A stretch of DNA of 64,000 nucleotides, taken from NCBI GenBank assembly GCA_015680685.1, contig MNCI01026571.1, positions 1 through 64,000 on the forward strand. Direction: 5' to 3'. Within the stretch, counting starts at the first letter, position 1. Each line of letters begins with the position of its first letter. Made by a program: the position numbers and the translations under genes. Below the pieces are notes generated by a model that had not been told where the DNA came from, did no database searches, and worked only from the letters and a program-made list of their open reading frames with translations. This DNA comes from Gnetum montanum. Its lineage: Eukaryota; Streptophyta; Gnetopsida; Gnetales; Gnetaceae. Positions 47,075 through 57,063 of this stretch are shown here, piece by piece.

Positions 47075-47934
47075 TGATGAACCATGATTTGTCAGGCTCT
47101 GATATCGAATCCGTGATATCGGGTATGCGATATCGCAGCTTGGCTAACGATATTGGATACATGATATCATGATTCCTATGTAAGCCTATAAATAGACATT
47201 TGTACGCACAAGAAGAGGAAGTAAGTATAGAAGTAGAATCTTTTTGTTCTATTTTTTGTTCATTTCAATTCTTTCCCCTAGTGCATTCCCACAGTGTGAT
47301 GATTGTAATTATACAGAACCTTTATTCGAGTGTGACGTACTTGGACATGCACATAACCAGCAATAAAGATCGAGATTACTTCATCATTGCAGCATCCACT
47401 TAGCTTTCAAGTACTTTAACCATTAATTTTTATTTACTATTTTCTTTAGTTAATATTTACTTTCTTGTCATTTACATTTTATGCTATTAATGCAAAATGA
47501 GTACGACTTAATCACAAGCATTTAAGTGTGACTACTTGGTATCCCAGTAGCATATTTAGAAGTGCTTAAGTAACATGTGCTTGGTGATCCTAGAAGTAGT
47601 ACACGAAGTCCAAGATGTGTACAGATGATTAAGGATGGATGCTCATCGCACTTAGGCTAGCTTAGATTTTGCTTCTCATTCCCTATTAGCTTAAGATAAG
47701 GTTATTTTCCATTGTCTCTAGGAGTAGCACTAGTTTAGGATTACATCATTCACCACACTTTGGACTAAACCATACGTGACAAAGCAAATACTAGTCCAAG
47801 TGGGAAGACAGTGAACTGTGATCAACGTGTAATGATCTAGATACCACAACTAGTCTTTCTACAAAGTTTGACCGGATCATGCGTACATGCTCGTATTTGT
47901 ATGGTTGAGTGTAGGGGTACCTAGCCACTCATCA
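47075..47934 (+). repeat. E3 3' LTR (860 bp)
   Basis: Counterpart of 39032-39880. GATATCG words at 47101-47170, TATA box CCTATAAATA at 47186-47195, end TAGGGGTACCTAGCCACTCA then TCA. Differences to the 5' copy are mainly C/T and G/A. Confidence 0.92.
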
Positions 47935-48441
47935 CTCAATACTATTTATAATTTATTTTCTTGTTTACTTTAGTTTAGTAGGCTTACTTCTACCATTATG
48001 ATTAATTATTCTATTGTGTTACTTTATCTAAACTTACCTTTCTTTATAAGAAACTGTTAGTACCTTAATAGGCCTTTTGTTTATCTTCTTGTAGATTTGG
48101 AATGACAAAAAGAGTAAGATCATTATTGTTGTTTCTTAGTAAAATTTACTTGATTGGGATATTTGGAACATCACTATAGCTTCTTTATACATTTTTCATA
48201 GTTGGGACATTTGGGACATCCTTATACAAGTCATTTTGATGTTCAAATGAGTGCTATATGTGTGCTTTTTTTATGCTCACTTATCAACTTAATTAATGAT
48301 CATTTGGTCATTTTGCATGTCATTTTGAGGGTCATAAGCTCAAGGAAAGCCTAAGTTAAGTAAGCATGCTCATGACTATGTGTTTAACTTTATTTTAGGA
48401 GTGCTTAGATTGAGTTTTTGCCATGTCTAAGTAGGGGGAGA
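47935..48441 (+). mobile_element. Element E7 part 2: sequence up to the polypurine tract
   Basis: Continues E7 after the E3 insertion. It ends in GTCTAAGTAGGGGGAGATT (48427-48445), the polypurine tract typical of plant copia elements just before the 3' LTR. Confidence 0.65.
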
Positions 48442-49740
48442 TTATTAATCAAAATGCACCATCTGGAATGACAATGCATTGTGCTTATAGCAATCAAAAT
48501 TAGTTTGTGATTCAAAGCTTATTTTCATAAAGAGCACCTATTCTATCAACTACCCTCTAAAGAGGTTAACTAACTTGCAGATAGATTAGAGTTGTAGTGA
48601 TGAATATTAAACACATATTCAAGTGATCTTCTTCTTAATAGATCTATCTATCAAACTTATAAGTCAACCAACCTTTAACTAGGTTAACCATTCCAAGTTG
48701 TAGGCAAAAATAATAGAAAAAATATGTACTCATTAGGTCAATTACTCTTGTCAGAGGTTAGTCATCCTATCCACAAAAAAAATCTCAAAGAAAAACAATG
48801 TACCCTTATTAGGTTGAACGTACCTCTAATAGGTTAACCTATTAGACCTTGAAGTCAACTAAACTTGTCATAGGTTCACCTATTGCAACATCATTAGTAA
48901 ATAACAATATTTGTGGAAAGTTCCAAATGTAATCATTAGATTATCATTTTTGAAAAGTTCATAAAAAAGCATCACCAAATCATCATGTAACAAGTCAAAG
49001 AAAGGAGATAAAATCAGGGCATGTTCATCTTTAGCTTTTTTTAATGAAATACCTGTGTGAATAGGGTTTGTTAATCCATGATGGAATCTTGTCAATACTT
49101 TCTGTGATTACTTTCTTATTTGCCTCTTCTTAATATTAGTGTTGCCTATTGATGAATTTGATCTTTTTATATCCATGTACATCATCCAAATCCTATAAAA
49201 ACCCTTATTATTACTCATGAGTGTGGATTCACTCTAAAGCTTGTAAGAGGAAGACTAGCAACCTATAAACCAATGTTTATGGAAGACTAGCAGCTAGTAA
49301 ACTAGTGTTGAATACTTTGCTTGAAGGAGAATGGAACCTATGGAAGAGAAGCCTATTGCGCCCCTATGAATGGATTAGGTGCAGCTAAACAACTATAAGT
49401 TTGGTGTGTTCTTTCTATGTTTTCACATTTTGTTCATACAGTGATTTGTTTTTTTTTTTTTTTTTTTGAAAAAGGGCGAGTAAAATGTATTTCAAAAAAA
49501 TCAGCTATACAGAGTACAGCGCGGGTCAGGGCCGCTGACCCCACTCCCGTCAAGGAAAATCCCAGGGGCCGCCCACAGCAGCCCCATCAAAGCCACCACA
49601 CCAACGCAGGATTCACATACAGTGATTTGTTGATTCACATATACTTGCTACAATTATTTAATCTATCATCATATAAAATATTATTAAGTTGTGTTCCATA
49701 AATTGTTGTATGTTACATGAAAATAGACTATTTTTTTTAA
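48442..49740 (+). repeat. E7 3' LTR candidate
   Basis: Starts after the polypurine tract. U3 has at least five GGTTAAC/GGTTRACC-type words, including the perfect 18-bp palindrome TAATAGGTTAACCTATTA (48827-48844). The TATA box CCTATAAAA is at 49192-49200. The right part shows TCATCCTATTCACC followed by a C-rich run (49739-49785), text typical of Sirevirus LTR ends. Interrupted by the poly(T) retroposon at 49451-49615. The end position is approximate and no 5' LTR was located. Confidence 0.6.
49451..49615 (-). mobile_element. Young retroposon insertion, 165 bp, poly(A) on minus strand
   Basis: Flanked by a perfect 16-bp duplication CATACAGTGATTTGTT (49435-49450 and 49616-49631). On the minus strand it ends in a run of about 20 A preceded by GAAATACATTTTACTCGCCC, which looks like a plant LINE 3' tail. 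The rest is GC- and CpG-rich, unlike anything around it. No clear A or B box, so a 5'-truncated LINE is more likely than a SINE. Confidence 0.85.
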
Positions 49741-50286
49741 TCATCCTATTCACCAACCCTTGCCCCCCTAGCCCCTACCCCCCTCTAGAGTGTTCTTTTT
49801 GAATCCACAATGATTACCAACATCATGTAATTCATAATCTAAATACAAATTATTTCCCAATTTTGGCTAACATGATGAACTCACTAGAAAAATCATCTTT
49901 CTAAAGCATAAGATCATACCCCATTTACTCGTTATTAATCCTATGTAATTCAAAGTAATGGATGTAACCCAAATAATTACAAGCAAGAAAGAAGATATTA
50001 AGGAAATACTAGTTGTTAATGATAGTTTAATTAATCTCATACAAATTTATGCAAAACCAAGTACCAAGTGGTTTTTGGAATTCTATATTGAACACTTCCA
50101 TGTGTTCATTTGAATCTCAATTAGTCTTACAACTATATCTCACACATTGGAAGGCATTTTTCCAAGAGTTAGTTCATGTTTGTTTGGCTACGTGATTCAA
50201 GAAGATAAAGACATTAATAATATCATTGATTAGGATGATGTATCTCATGATATATATCGAAAAGATTTAGATCTCATATAGGAACT
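49741..50286. other. Unassigned AT-rich DNA
   Basis: Apart from the C-rich run at the left edge nothing is recognised. Confidence 0.5.
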
Positions 50287-50430
50287 ATCATTTGAATTGA
50301 TGGTAAGATACTTGTTTCTTGGGTCGAAGACTTTGGTTCGAGGCTGAGTGTAGCCACTCAAAGAGGTTAGGCTTTTTCTCATCTAGTAATCCTTCCAAGA
50401 CCCTACTTAGTAGGATGAATATTATGACTC
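50287..50430 (+). mobile_element. SINE-like copy, family A (second copy)
   Basis: Homologous to 32460-32600. B box TTTGGTTCGAGGC (50332-50344). Downstream text TCTCATCTAGTAATCC and CTTAGTAGG is colinear with the other copy. A 10-bp insertion (GAGTGTAGCC) follows the B box. Confidence 0.6.
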
Positions 50431-51338
50431 TTTAAATGATTGCATGTTTCATTGAATTTAAACTTTAAATGATATAGTAATTATAAAACTCAAATAAAAT
50501 ATGCAATAATTTAAAGAATAGACTAGTCATTATAATAGCTTTACTTAAGAATTATGAGTAACATGAAAGTACAACTAGTGTTGGCATTCATTATCACCAT
50601 GACTTTTTATCCTACACTATGGTTCGCAATCACAATTATTCATATAAGTCTATTTCTAAATATGTCTATTGTTTCATGTCATAATTCCCATCATATTATA
50701 ATAATTATCTCCTATTATCAAATTTATTTAAAAATAATTTTACTTTTCCTAATATCACATCATGTGATTTCTTGCAACCTCTAACAAGCTTAGACATGAT
50801 GCTTAGAGAACCATGAACCACTCATTAGAAAAGGTCCATATTGACTTATATTATATTGGAAGAGTAAAACACAATGCCAAAATTTACATTAAACTTAATG
50901 AAATAAATATAATAGATACAAAAAAGTATTACCAATTTTGCATGCCAACATAAAAACAAAATAGCTTTAGAAGTAACAATACCTACTATCTAAGTTGAGG
51001 GCAAGTCTTCCCAAGCAAGCTAAAATTACCATGCTTGTAATATGAAGTTTAATCTTTCTCTTAAAAATGATAAGTTACAATTTTAAATTCAATATTGGTT
51101 TTACCTAAAGGTGATAATAATCTCATTGAATCTACGTAAAAGAAAGGATGAACTCTTGATGAATTTGTTATAGAAATACTAAATATGAAATATAAAATAT
51201 GGTATGTATTTATCTATTCAACATTATATTTAGTACAATAAAAGTGAAAATTTAGTCAAAAATTTTCAAAAAAAATAGAGAAGTGGAATAACTTTACACC
51301 ATTAGCTAATCGCCTTCGACCCACTAAATTCAAATATT
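50431..51338. other. Unassigned AT-rich DNA
   Basis: Only a hydrophobic chance-like ORF (50554-50784). Nothing else recognised. Confidence 0.5.
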
Positions 51339-52258
51339 GTGTAGGATAAAAAAAATTTCTAGAAAACAAGAAAACTAGCTATCTTCAATTATTTTATTAG
51401 AAGATTACAATCTAATGGATACTAAATCCAAGGATCTAATATACTCTCATATACTCACAATTGTAGAGCTTAAGGCTCTAGAATCTCACAAGTTTGATCT
51501 CAATGTAAGGATCAATCTCCAAATCAAATCTCATACATAGATCAGTAATCCAACACGAGAGGCAAAGATTTTTGGCCAAAATTACACATACACTGGGCTC
51601 TAGAGCTACATCCACGCATATGCAATATTTCTTCTAACTCTCTTCTCATCTCTCTCAAGGTCTTAGAATGTCTTCCCCCTACCACAAGCTTTTCACAAGC
51701 TCTTATTAATTTTATCTTGCTTGTTCTTTTTCTCCTACCAAGCATGGATACCAAACATGGTTATAAAGATCTAAAACCCTAGGAATATTTTTCAAATAAC
51801 TACCTAGATGTTTCCCACATGGATCTTACTTTCTCTAAATGTCTCCCATTGAATTTTCCATGTTAGAGCTTCATCAGATCGAATGAGACATCTCCCAACC
51901 TTTCTAGACATCGTCTTGTCAATTTGGGAGTGCTAGGGAGACATCTCCCATGAGGGTAAGACATTTTCCAAAACGATAAGACATATACATAGTGACCAAG
52001 ATATCCTCCCAATGTCCAAGATGTCTCCTCTACACTTAAGAAATCTTGTGCAAAATGTCTTCTCATTTGTAAGAAGTCTTCTTTGATAGGACTACACTTC
52101 GGCTAAGACGTCTCCTCTGAATCTAAGATGTCTCTTGTTAAATCTAAAGTCTTAGCCAATATGTATTACGTACTTCGAAGAAATCTTCCAAAAGATAAAA
52201 CCCTACAAAAACAACTTGTAGAAAAAAGTACAAGGACTTCATAAGAGATGTCCCTACA
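51339..52258 (-). repeat. E5 3' LTR (about 920 bp)
   Basis: Starts TGTAGGGACATCTC on the minus strand at 52258, right after the polypurine tract. The right 400 bp holds about a dozen AGATGTCT/AGACATCT words in both orientations (51887-52258). The other end is set by TGTGTAGG at 51339 and is approximate. Confidence 0.7.
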
Positions 52259-52280
52259 CTAGCTCTCCCTCCCTTCAAAA
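52259..52280 (-). promoter_or_regulatory. E5 polypurine tract
   Basis: GAAGGGAGGGAGAGCTAG on the minus strand, directly before the LTR start. It primes plus-strand DNA synthesis. Confidence 0.75.
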
Positions 52281-52511
52281 AGTAAACTCAAGTAAATAAT
52301 GAAGTTGGGATAGAAGTGATTCCCACTTAACAAGTTTGATCTTATGGATTCATACAAGATCAAAAATAGATTGGTCCTTCCAATGGAGCAACTACTCATG
52401 CCTCTTCACTTCTTACGTACTTGAAGCTTTCCTCTTTTCAAGTACAATTGTCATCCTCTCTGTATAAGACTTAGACTAATCAATAGCCCCCTTGAGCTCA
52501 TCGATGTTATC

Positions 52512-53400
52512 CTATATGGTCGTCTCATCAGCTAGTCCATGATAGTACACAAGATCTAAGACATTAAACACAAAAGACATACCAAAATCATTTGGTAAAT
52601 CAATCTTAGAATCATTATCACTAACTTTAGCCTTAATTTTAAAAGGCCCCATCTTCTTGGCCTTTAATTTGCAGAGGTTTATACCCCTCAACTGCTTCTT
52701 CTTCAAGTGCATCTAAACCAAAGTTACTAACAACAAAATTACACTTCCATTTTCCCTCATTCCTTTTGAGAACTTTCTATTTGGCCTTCTTCTTAAGATT
52801 TAATTTTACTTGTGTGTGGAGATCCCTCATCTCTTACACAAAATTAGTACTAGGTTGAGCTTTACCATCAAAGCTCTTCGAAGTATCAACTATCTTTGGG
52901 AAAAATCCATAGTTCACCTTAAATAAGCTTTTTCCAATAGTAACATCAAAAGAATTATTGTATGAAAACTCAACTTGACATAACAAGTTTTTCCACCTAT
53001 TTAGTTGTCCATCACATAAACATCTTAATATGTTTAGCAAGGATTTATTTACCACCTCTATTTAGCCATCAAATTGTGGATGATATGCACTAGAAAAATT
53101 TAACTTTATCTCTAAAATTTTCCAAAGGGATCTCCAAAAATGACTTGTAAACTTGATGTCTCTATCACTAACAATATTCAAAAGAATACCACGAAACTTC
53201 ACAATATGCTAAAAAATAATTTTGTAACACGAGAAGCATCACTTAACTTCTTGCATAGAATGAAATGTGTCATCTTGAAGAACCTGTCCATAATAACAAA
53301 TATTGAATCATTCTCACTCTTGGTCTTTGGAATATCACTCAAAAAATCCATTAACACACTCTCCCATGGATCCTTGGGAATTTAAAAAGGCATATAGTGT
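52512..53400 (-). pseudogene. E5 integrase
   Basis: From 53400 down: PWESVLMDFLSDIPKTKSEN then DSIFVIMDRFFKMTHFI (catalytic core, family pattern PWE..SMDF..GLP......S..VVVDRF.KM.HF); VFGDPFGKF-like remnants; MVNKSLLNILRCLCDGQLNR then WKNLLCQVEFSYNNS (53055-52930); and the C-terminal GPFKIKAKVSDNDSKIDLPN plus FVFNVLDL (about 52650-52565), the pattern GPF.I...I..NAY.L.LP....I...FNV.DL. Integrase inserts the element's DNA. Frameshifts and stops break it. Confidence 0.88.
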
Positions 53401-53758
53401 CCATCCATATCTTTACCTCCTTTGAACTTCTGACATGTCAAACACTCCTAACTTTTGAAACTTTTGTTACCATATGAAGATAAAAATAGTTCCTAACAAT
53501 AAGTTCCAATATTTTATCCCTACCCATGAGACCTACCATAACCCTATAATGTTTTTCAAATAAAATATTTTTCTTAAATCCCAATTATGAACAAAAACCT
53601 TTCTATTGTTAAATAATAGTTCATCTTGAACATGATAGTACCTCCATTAATCTATCCTACTCATTAATGGCTCTTTGAGGCTCCTCCAAACCTACCCAAA
53701 ATCATCATCATGCTCATAAAAATTAGTAAAATCACCCATACCTTCCTCATGAGGTATG

Positions 53759-54140
53759 CTAAAATCTACCACATGCACCTTGGATAATGTATGAGCCATT
53801 GCATTGGATTTTTAACTTTTTTGCTTCAACACAAAATTTAACTCTTGTAACTATGCAATCCACTTCATATGCTTTACACTCAACCTCTTTTATGAATTTA
53901 GAAATTGAATTTATTTGTGGTCTGTCATTAATGTGAACTTCTTGGACAATAAGTAATGCCTCCAATGCTTGATTTCTTGAAGAATAGTGTACAACTCCTT
54001 TTCATATATGCTATATTTTTTCCTCGAATCATTCAAAGTTCTAGAAAAGAAAGCAACAAGCCTACTTTCTTGAGAAAGTGCCCCACTAAAGGCAAGTTCA
54101 CTTGCATCCACCTCCACCTAAAAAATCTTTTGATAATCTA
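53759..54140 (-). pseudogene. E5 RNase H
   Basis: VDASELAFSGALSQESRLVA then FFSRTLNDSRKKYSIYEKEL and IKHWRHYLLSKKFTLMTDHK, the full start of the Ty3 RNase H domain including the D of VDAS and the E of YEKEL. Open for 68 codons (54117-53911), then broken. Confidence 0.88.
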
Positions 54141-54429
54141 GAATTGCAAGCACTAGTTCACTAGTAGTTTTTTCTTTCAATAAGTTAAAGCTCCCTTGGA
54201 TTTCATTATCCCACCTAAAATCTTTATTTTTCTTTAAAAAATAAAACATAGGTCATGAAATACCACTAACTTTTTTCTAAACTGTATATAAAAATTTGCT
54301 AAACCAAGGAATGATCTTACTTTCCCAACATTCTTAGGAGTTGTCCAATCCCTAATAGCCTTTAGCTTAATAGCTTCCATTCAAATGTTGTTTTAGAAAT
54401 CACATGTCCCAAATATGTGATTTCCCTTT

Positions 54430-55060
54430 TGAAGAATTGACTTTTCTTCACATTGATCACTAGCTATGCCTCCTCCAACTTAAGACACACCATCCTCAAG
54501 TGATCTACGTGGTCTTCCTCATTAGAGATATATACCAAAATATAATCAAAAAATACAATACAACACCTACCAATTGAATGCTTCAATACATCATGCATCA
54601 ACCTCATGAATGTAGTAGGTGCATTCATGAGCCCAAATGGCATCACCAACCACTCAAAAAATCCATCTAGTGTCTTGAAAGTTATCTTTCATTCATCATT
54701 AGGCCTAATTCTAATTTAATGATACCCACTCTTTAAATCAATTTTGCTAAAAATATCTTCATTGATAAGGATATCAAGGATATCATCCATCCTTGAAATA
54801 GGAAATATGTACCTCACTATTATCTTGTTCACTACCATGAAATAAATGTACATCCTCCATTCATTGCTATTATTCTTTGGCACTAGCATTACTAAAATGG
54901 CATAAAGTAAAATGGAATCCCTCATGAAGCCATTTTGCAACTCCTTTACTTGCCTTTGCAATTCAGCCCTATGTTTTGATGCCATTTGATAAGCTATTTT
55001 GTTTGGAATGGTAGCACTAGGAATGAAATCAATCTAATGTTTTACATTCCTCATGGGTGG
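54430..55060 (-). pseudogene. E5 reverse transcriptase
   Basis: FIPSATIPNKIAYQMASKHR, LQRQVKELQNGFMRDS, EWRMYIYFMVVNKIIVRYIF, IFSKIDLKSGYH (catalytic Asp kept), [20 protein letters not shown] and [12 protein letters not shown] (54555-54520). In the last block the catalytic FDD reads FDY: the codon at 54542-54544 is TAT, one G-to-T step from GAT. That change alone would abolish RT activity. Confidence 0.9.
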
Positions 55061-55340
55061 CCCATCCAATTCCCCCTTAAACACCTTAGGAAATTTCTCC
55101 TTCAAGACAAGAAAACATGTAGGAAGTTCAACCTACACATCATCATTGTTAATAACAATTGTTCTCATCACAAGAAATTCAAAATAGTTTTCATCATGTT
55201 CCTTAATATATTCTTTCTATTCTAGAGGGATTAAGAAAGCATTAAGTGAGCTTTGATGCCTTACTTGTTCAACTTGAAATACTTCAAAGAAAATTTGCTT
55301 TTGCATATGTAGCCTAATGACCAAAGTGTTTATATTTTAG

Positions 55341-57063
55341 TTTAATGAGAATTTAAAAGGTAGAAATAATTACCCATTTTCCCATTAAAAATCCCACCTC
55401 ATGGATTTTTCTTTAGCTTACTTTAAATAATTTTTGATGTACAAATATGTAATTGGCAACTTACAAGTTAAAAGTCTCATTCAAGCTAGCACATAGAGGA
55501 CACAAATGTAAATACGCTGCCAAATATTTGGTAGCAAAAGCCAAAATTTTGATAGCTTATACATTAGGAAAATAGCCTAAATACACTTCCAACATTGGCA
55601 AAAAAAGCTCTATACACTAGAGGTTTTTAAGCTACAAATTTAAGTGGTAGAAATACCAATTATGCTGGCATAAAAACATCCAAAAAGTCATATATGATGT
55701 CAAATACACTGATGGGAAATCCCAATTATGCTAGAATTTTTACCAAAGTCCCAATTATGTTGGAATTCACACACTATAGATTACACATTAAAATCATTTG
55801 ACACACTACAACTATCAACCAGCAATTAACATCATGAAATCAACAATGCTCTAGCCTATTTAAGCTAGCATCTTACACATCTTTGGAACTTTTGGAAACT
55901 TTACACTTAGGTCGAACTAGAGACATTTGGAGTAGCACAAATTCTAGAAGCTTGCAACCATCCCACCTACATAAGTAATAATAGCAAAGAGAATTTTGGC
56001 AAATAGATGAATTTAAGAATAGATCAAAGCTAATCATAGAACACACTCTACACCAAAATTCTGATGCTATTCTTTGAACTCTTGAGCTTTTAAGCTAATA
56101 ACTTATATTTTTTGAACTTTGATTCTTACATTTAATACAAAGTTGTAGTCCTTTATGCCAATATTATGCTTTGTTGATTTCTCTTTTATTAGGTTTTCTT
56201 ATGCTAGGAATTTCATCTTGCATACATATTTAATGCTCAATAACATATCCACTAAGTCCTCAAGTGATTTATCGAATCATGTGAGGCACTCCAAATCCTT
56301 TTCCAAGGCCCATTAAATCTAGAGTTAAACTATAATGTGCTAAAATTGTTGAACTTCCAGCACCAAAGTTTTCATCCTCTACAATTTCCATCACTAGAAG
56401 AATGACCTCTACTTGAATTCTTCGTCATAGGTCAACATATTTCATAGTGTATTTGTAGTTTTACTACTATTTATCTTATATAGACTAGCTTAACTATTAG
56501 TATATTTATACGCTAGCTTAATTGTTAGCATATTTATATACTAGCTTAATTATTAGCATATTTGCAATTTTTTGTTTGATTCTACTATTTAAGCTAGCTT
56601 AATTACCAATTTAGTAGTTTTGGCCTATACATGTTAGCTCCTACATTAATGTATTTGCAATCCATTTGCCCATTTATCCTTCATAAGCTAGCTTATTTGA
56701 AGCTAGCCTAATTACGTTCAACAACTTTACTAGAAAAATTTTATTTTTCCCATTACAGTTATAACTTATACATTGAGGTTATTACAATTGCAACTTAATA
56801 CACTTGGACTATTACAATTCCAACTTATACACTGAGGTAGTTCTAGTTTATTTGTTGAGGTTGTTATAGTTACGAAAGTTGAAAGCTTAATAAGTTGAAA
56901 AGTCACCTAAGCTAAAGCTTTATAAGCTAAAGTTGTTTATGCTAAAGGCTCTTAACCTTCATTAAAACATTAGTAACTTGGTTCAAAGCTCACCCAATGT
57001 GTTAGCATCATACAATTTATGTCTTTTTAACATTCAAGAATTCTACCACATAACATAGCACAT
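55341..57063 (+). repeat. Repeat-rich probable 5' LTR and leader of E6
   Basis: Very AT-rich DNA with many AAGCTAGC/GCTAGCTT words, three 28-bp tandem units (56485-56568), and a second degenerate repeat of AACTTATACACTGAGGT type (56761-56850). TGGTTCAAAGC at 56978-56988 recalls the initiator-Met primer site TGGTATCAGAGC but is one base short. LTR ends were not fixed. Confidence 0.45.
56485..56568 (+). repeat. 28-bp tandem repeat, three units
   Basis: Units start at 56485, 56513 and 56541, each opening CTAGCTTAA/CTAGCTTAAC and containing TTAGYATATTT. Each carries the GCTAGC-type palindrome. Confidence 0.9.

Larger units (their letters stand above)
39032..47934 (+). mobile_element. Element E3: gag plus second-ORF LTR retrotransposon without pol
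   Basis: Paired LTRs (39032-39880 and 47075-47934) differ at roughly one base in ten by eye, mostly transitions, so E3 is younger than E2. Flanking 5-mers CCCAG (39027-39031) and CTCAA (47935-47939) differ only by two transitions and may be a decayed target duplication. Inside: primer site, gag (40012-42055), a 2-kb non-coding middle with internal promoter, predicted 313-nt intron, second ORF (44093 to about 46880). No pol domain found. Confidence 0.88.
51339..55340 (-). mobile_element. Element E5: chromovirus-like Ty3/gypsy, 3' part
   Basis: On the minus strand: RT (about 55050-54430), RNase H (54117-53880), integrase (53400-52830), integrase C-terminal domain (52712-52510), polypurine tract, and a 3' LTR. 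Gag, protease and the 5' LTR are absent; similarity ends near 55340. Wording of RT and integrase is that of plant chromoviruses. Confidence 0.88.

Noticed and set aside
50554-50784. 76-codon hydrophobic ORF
   Set aside because: Composition follows AT-rich DNA, with no family match.
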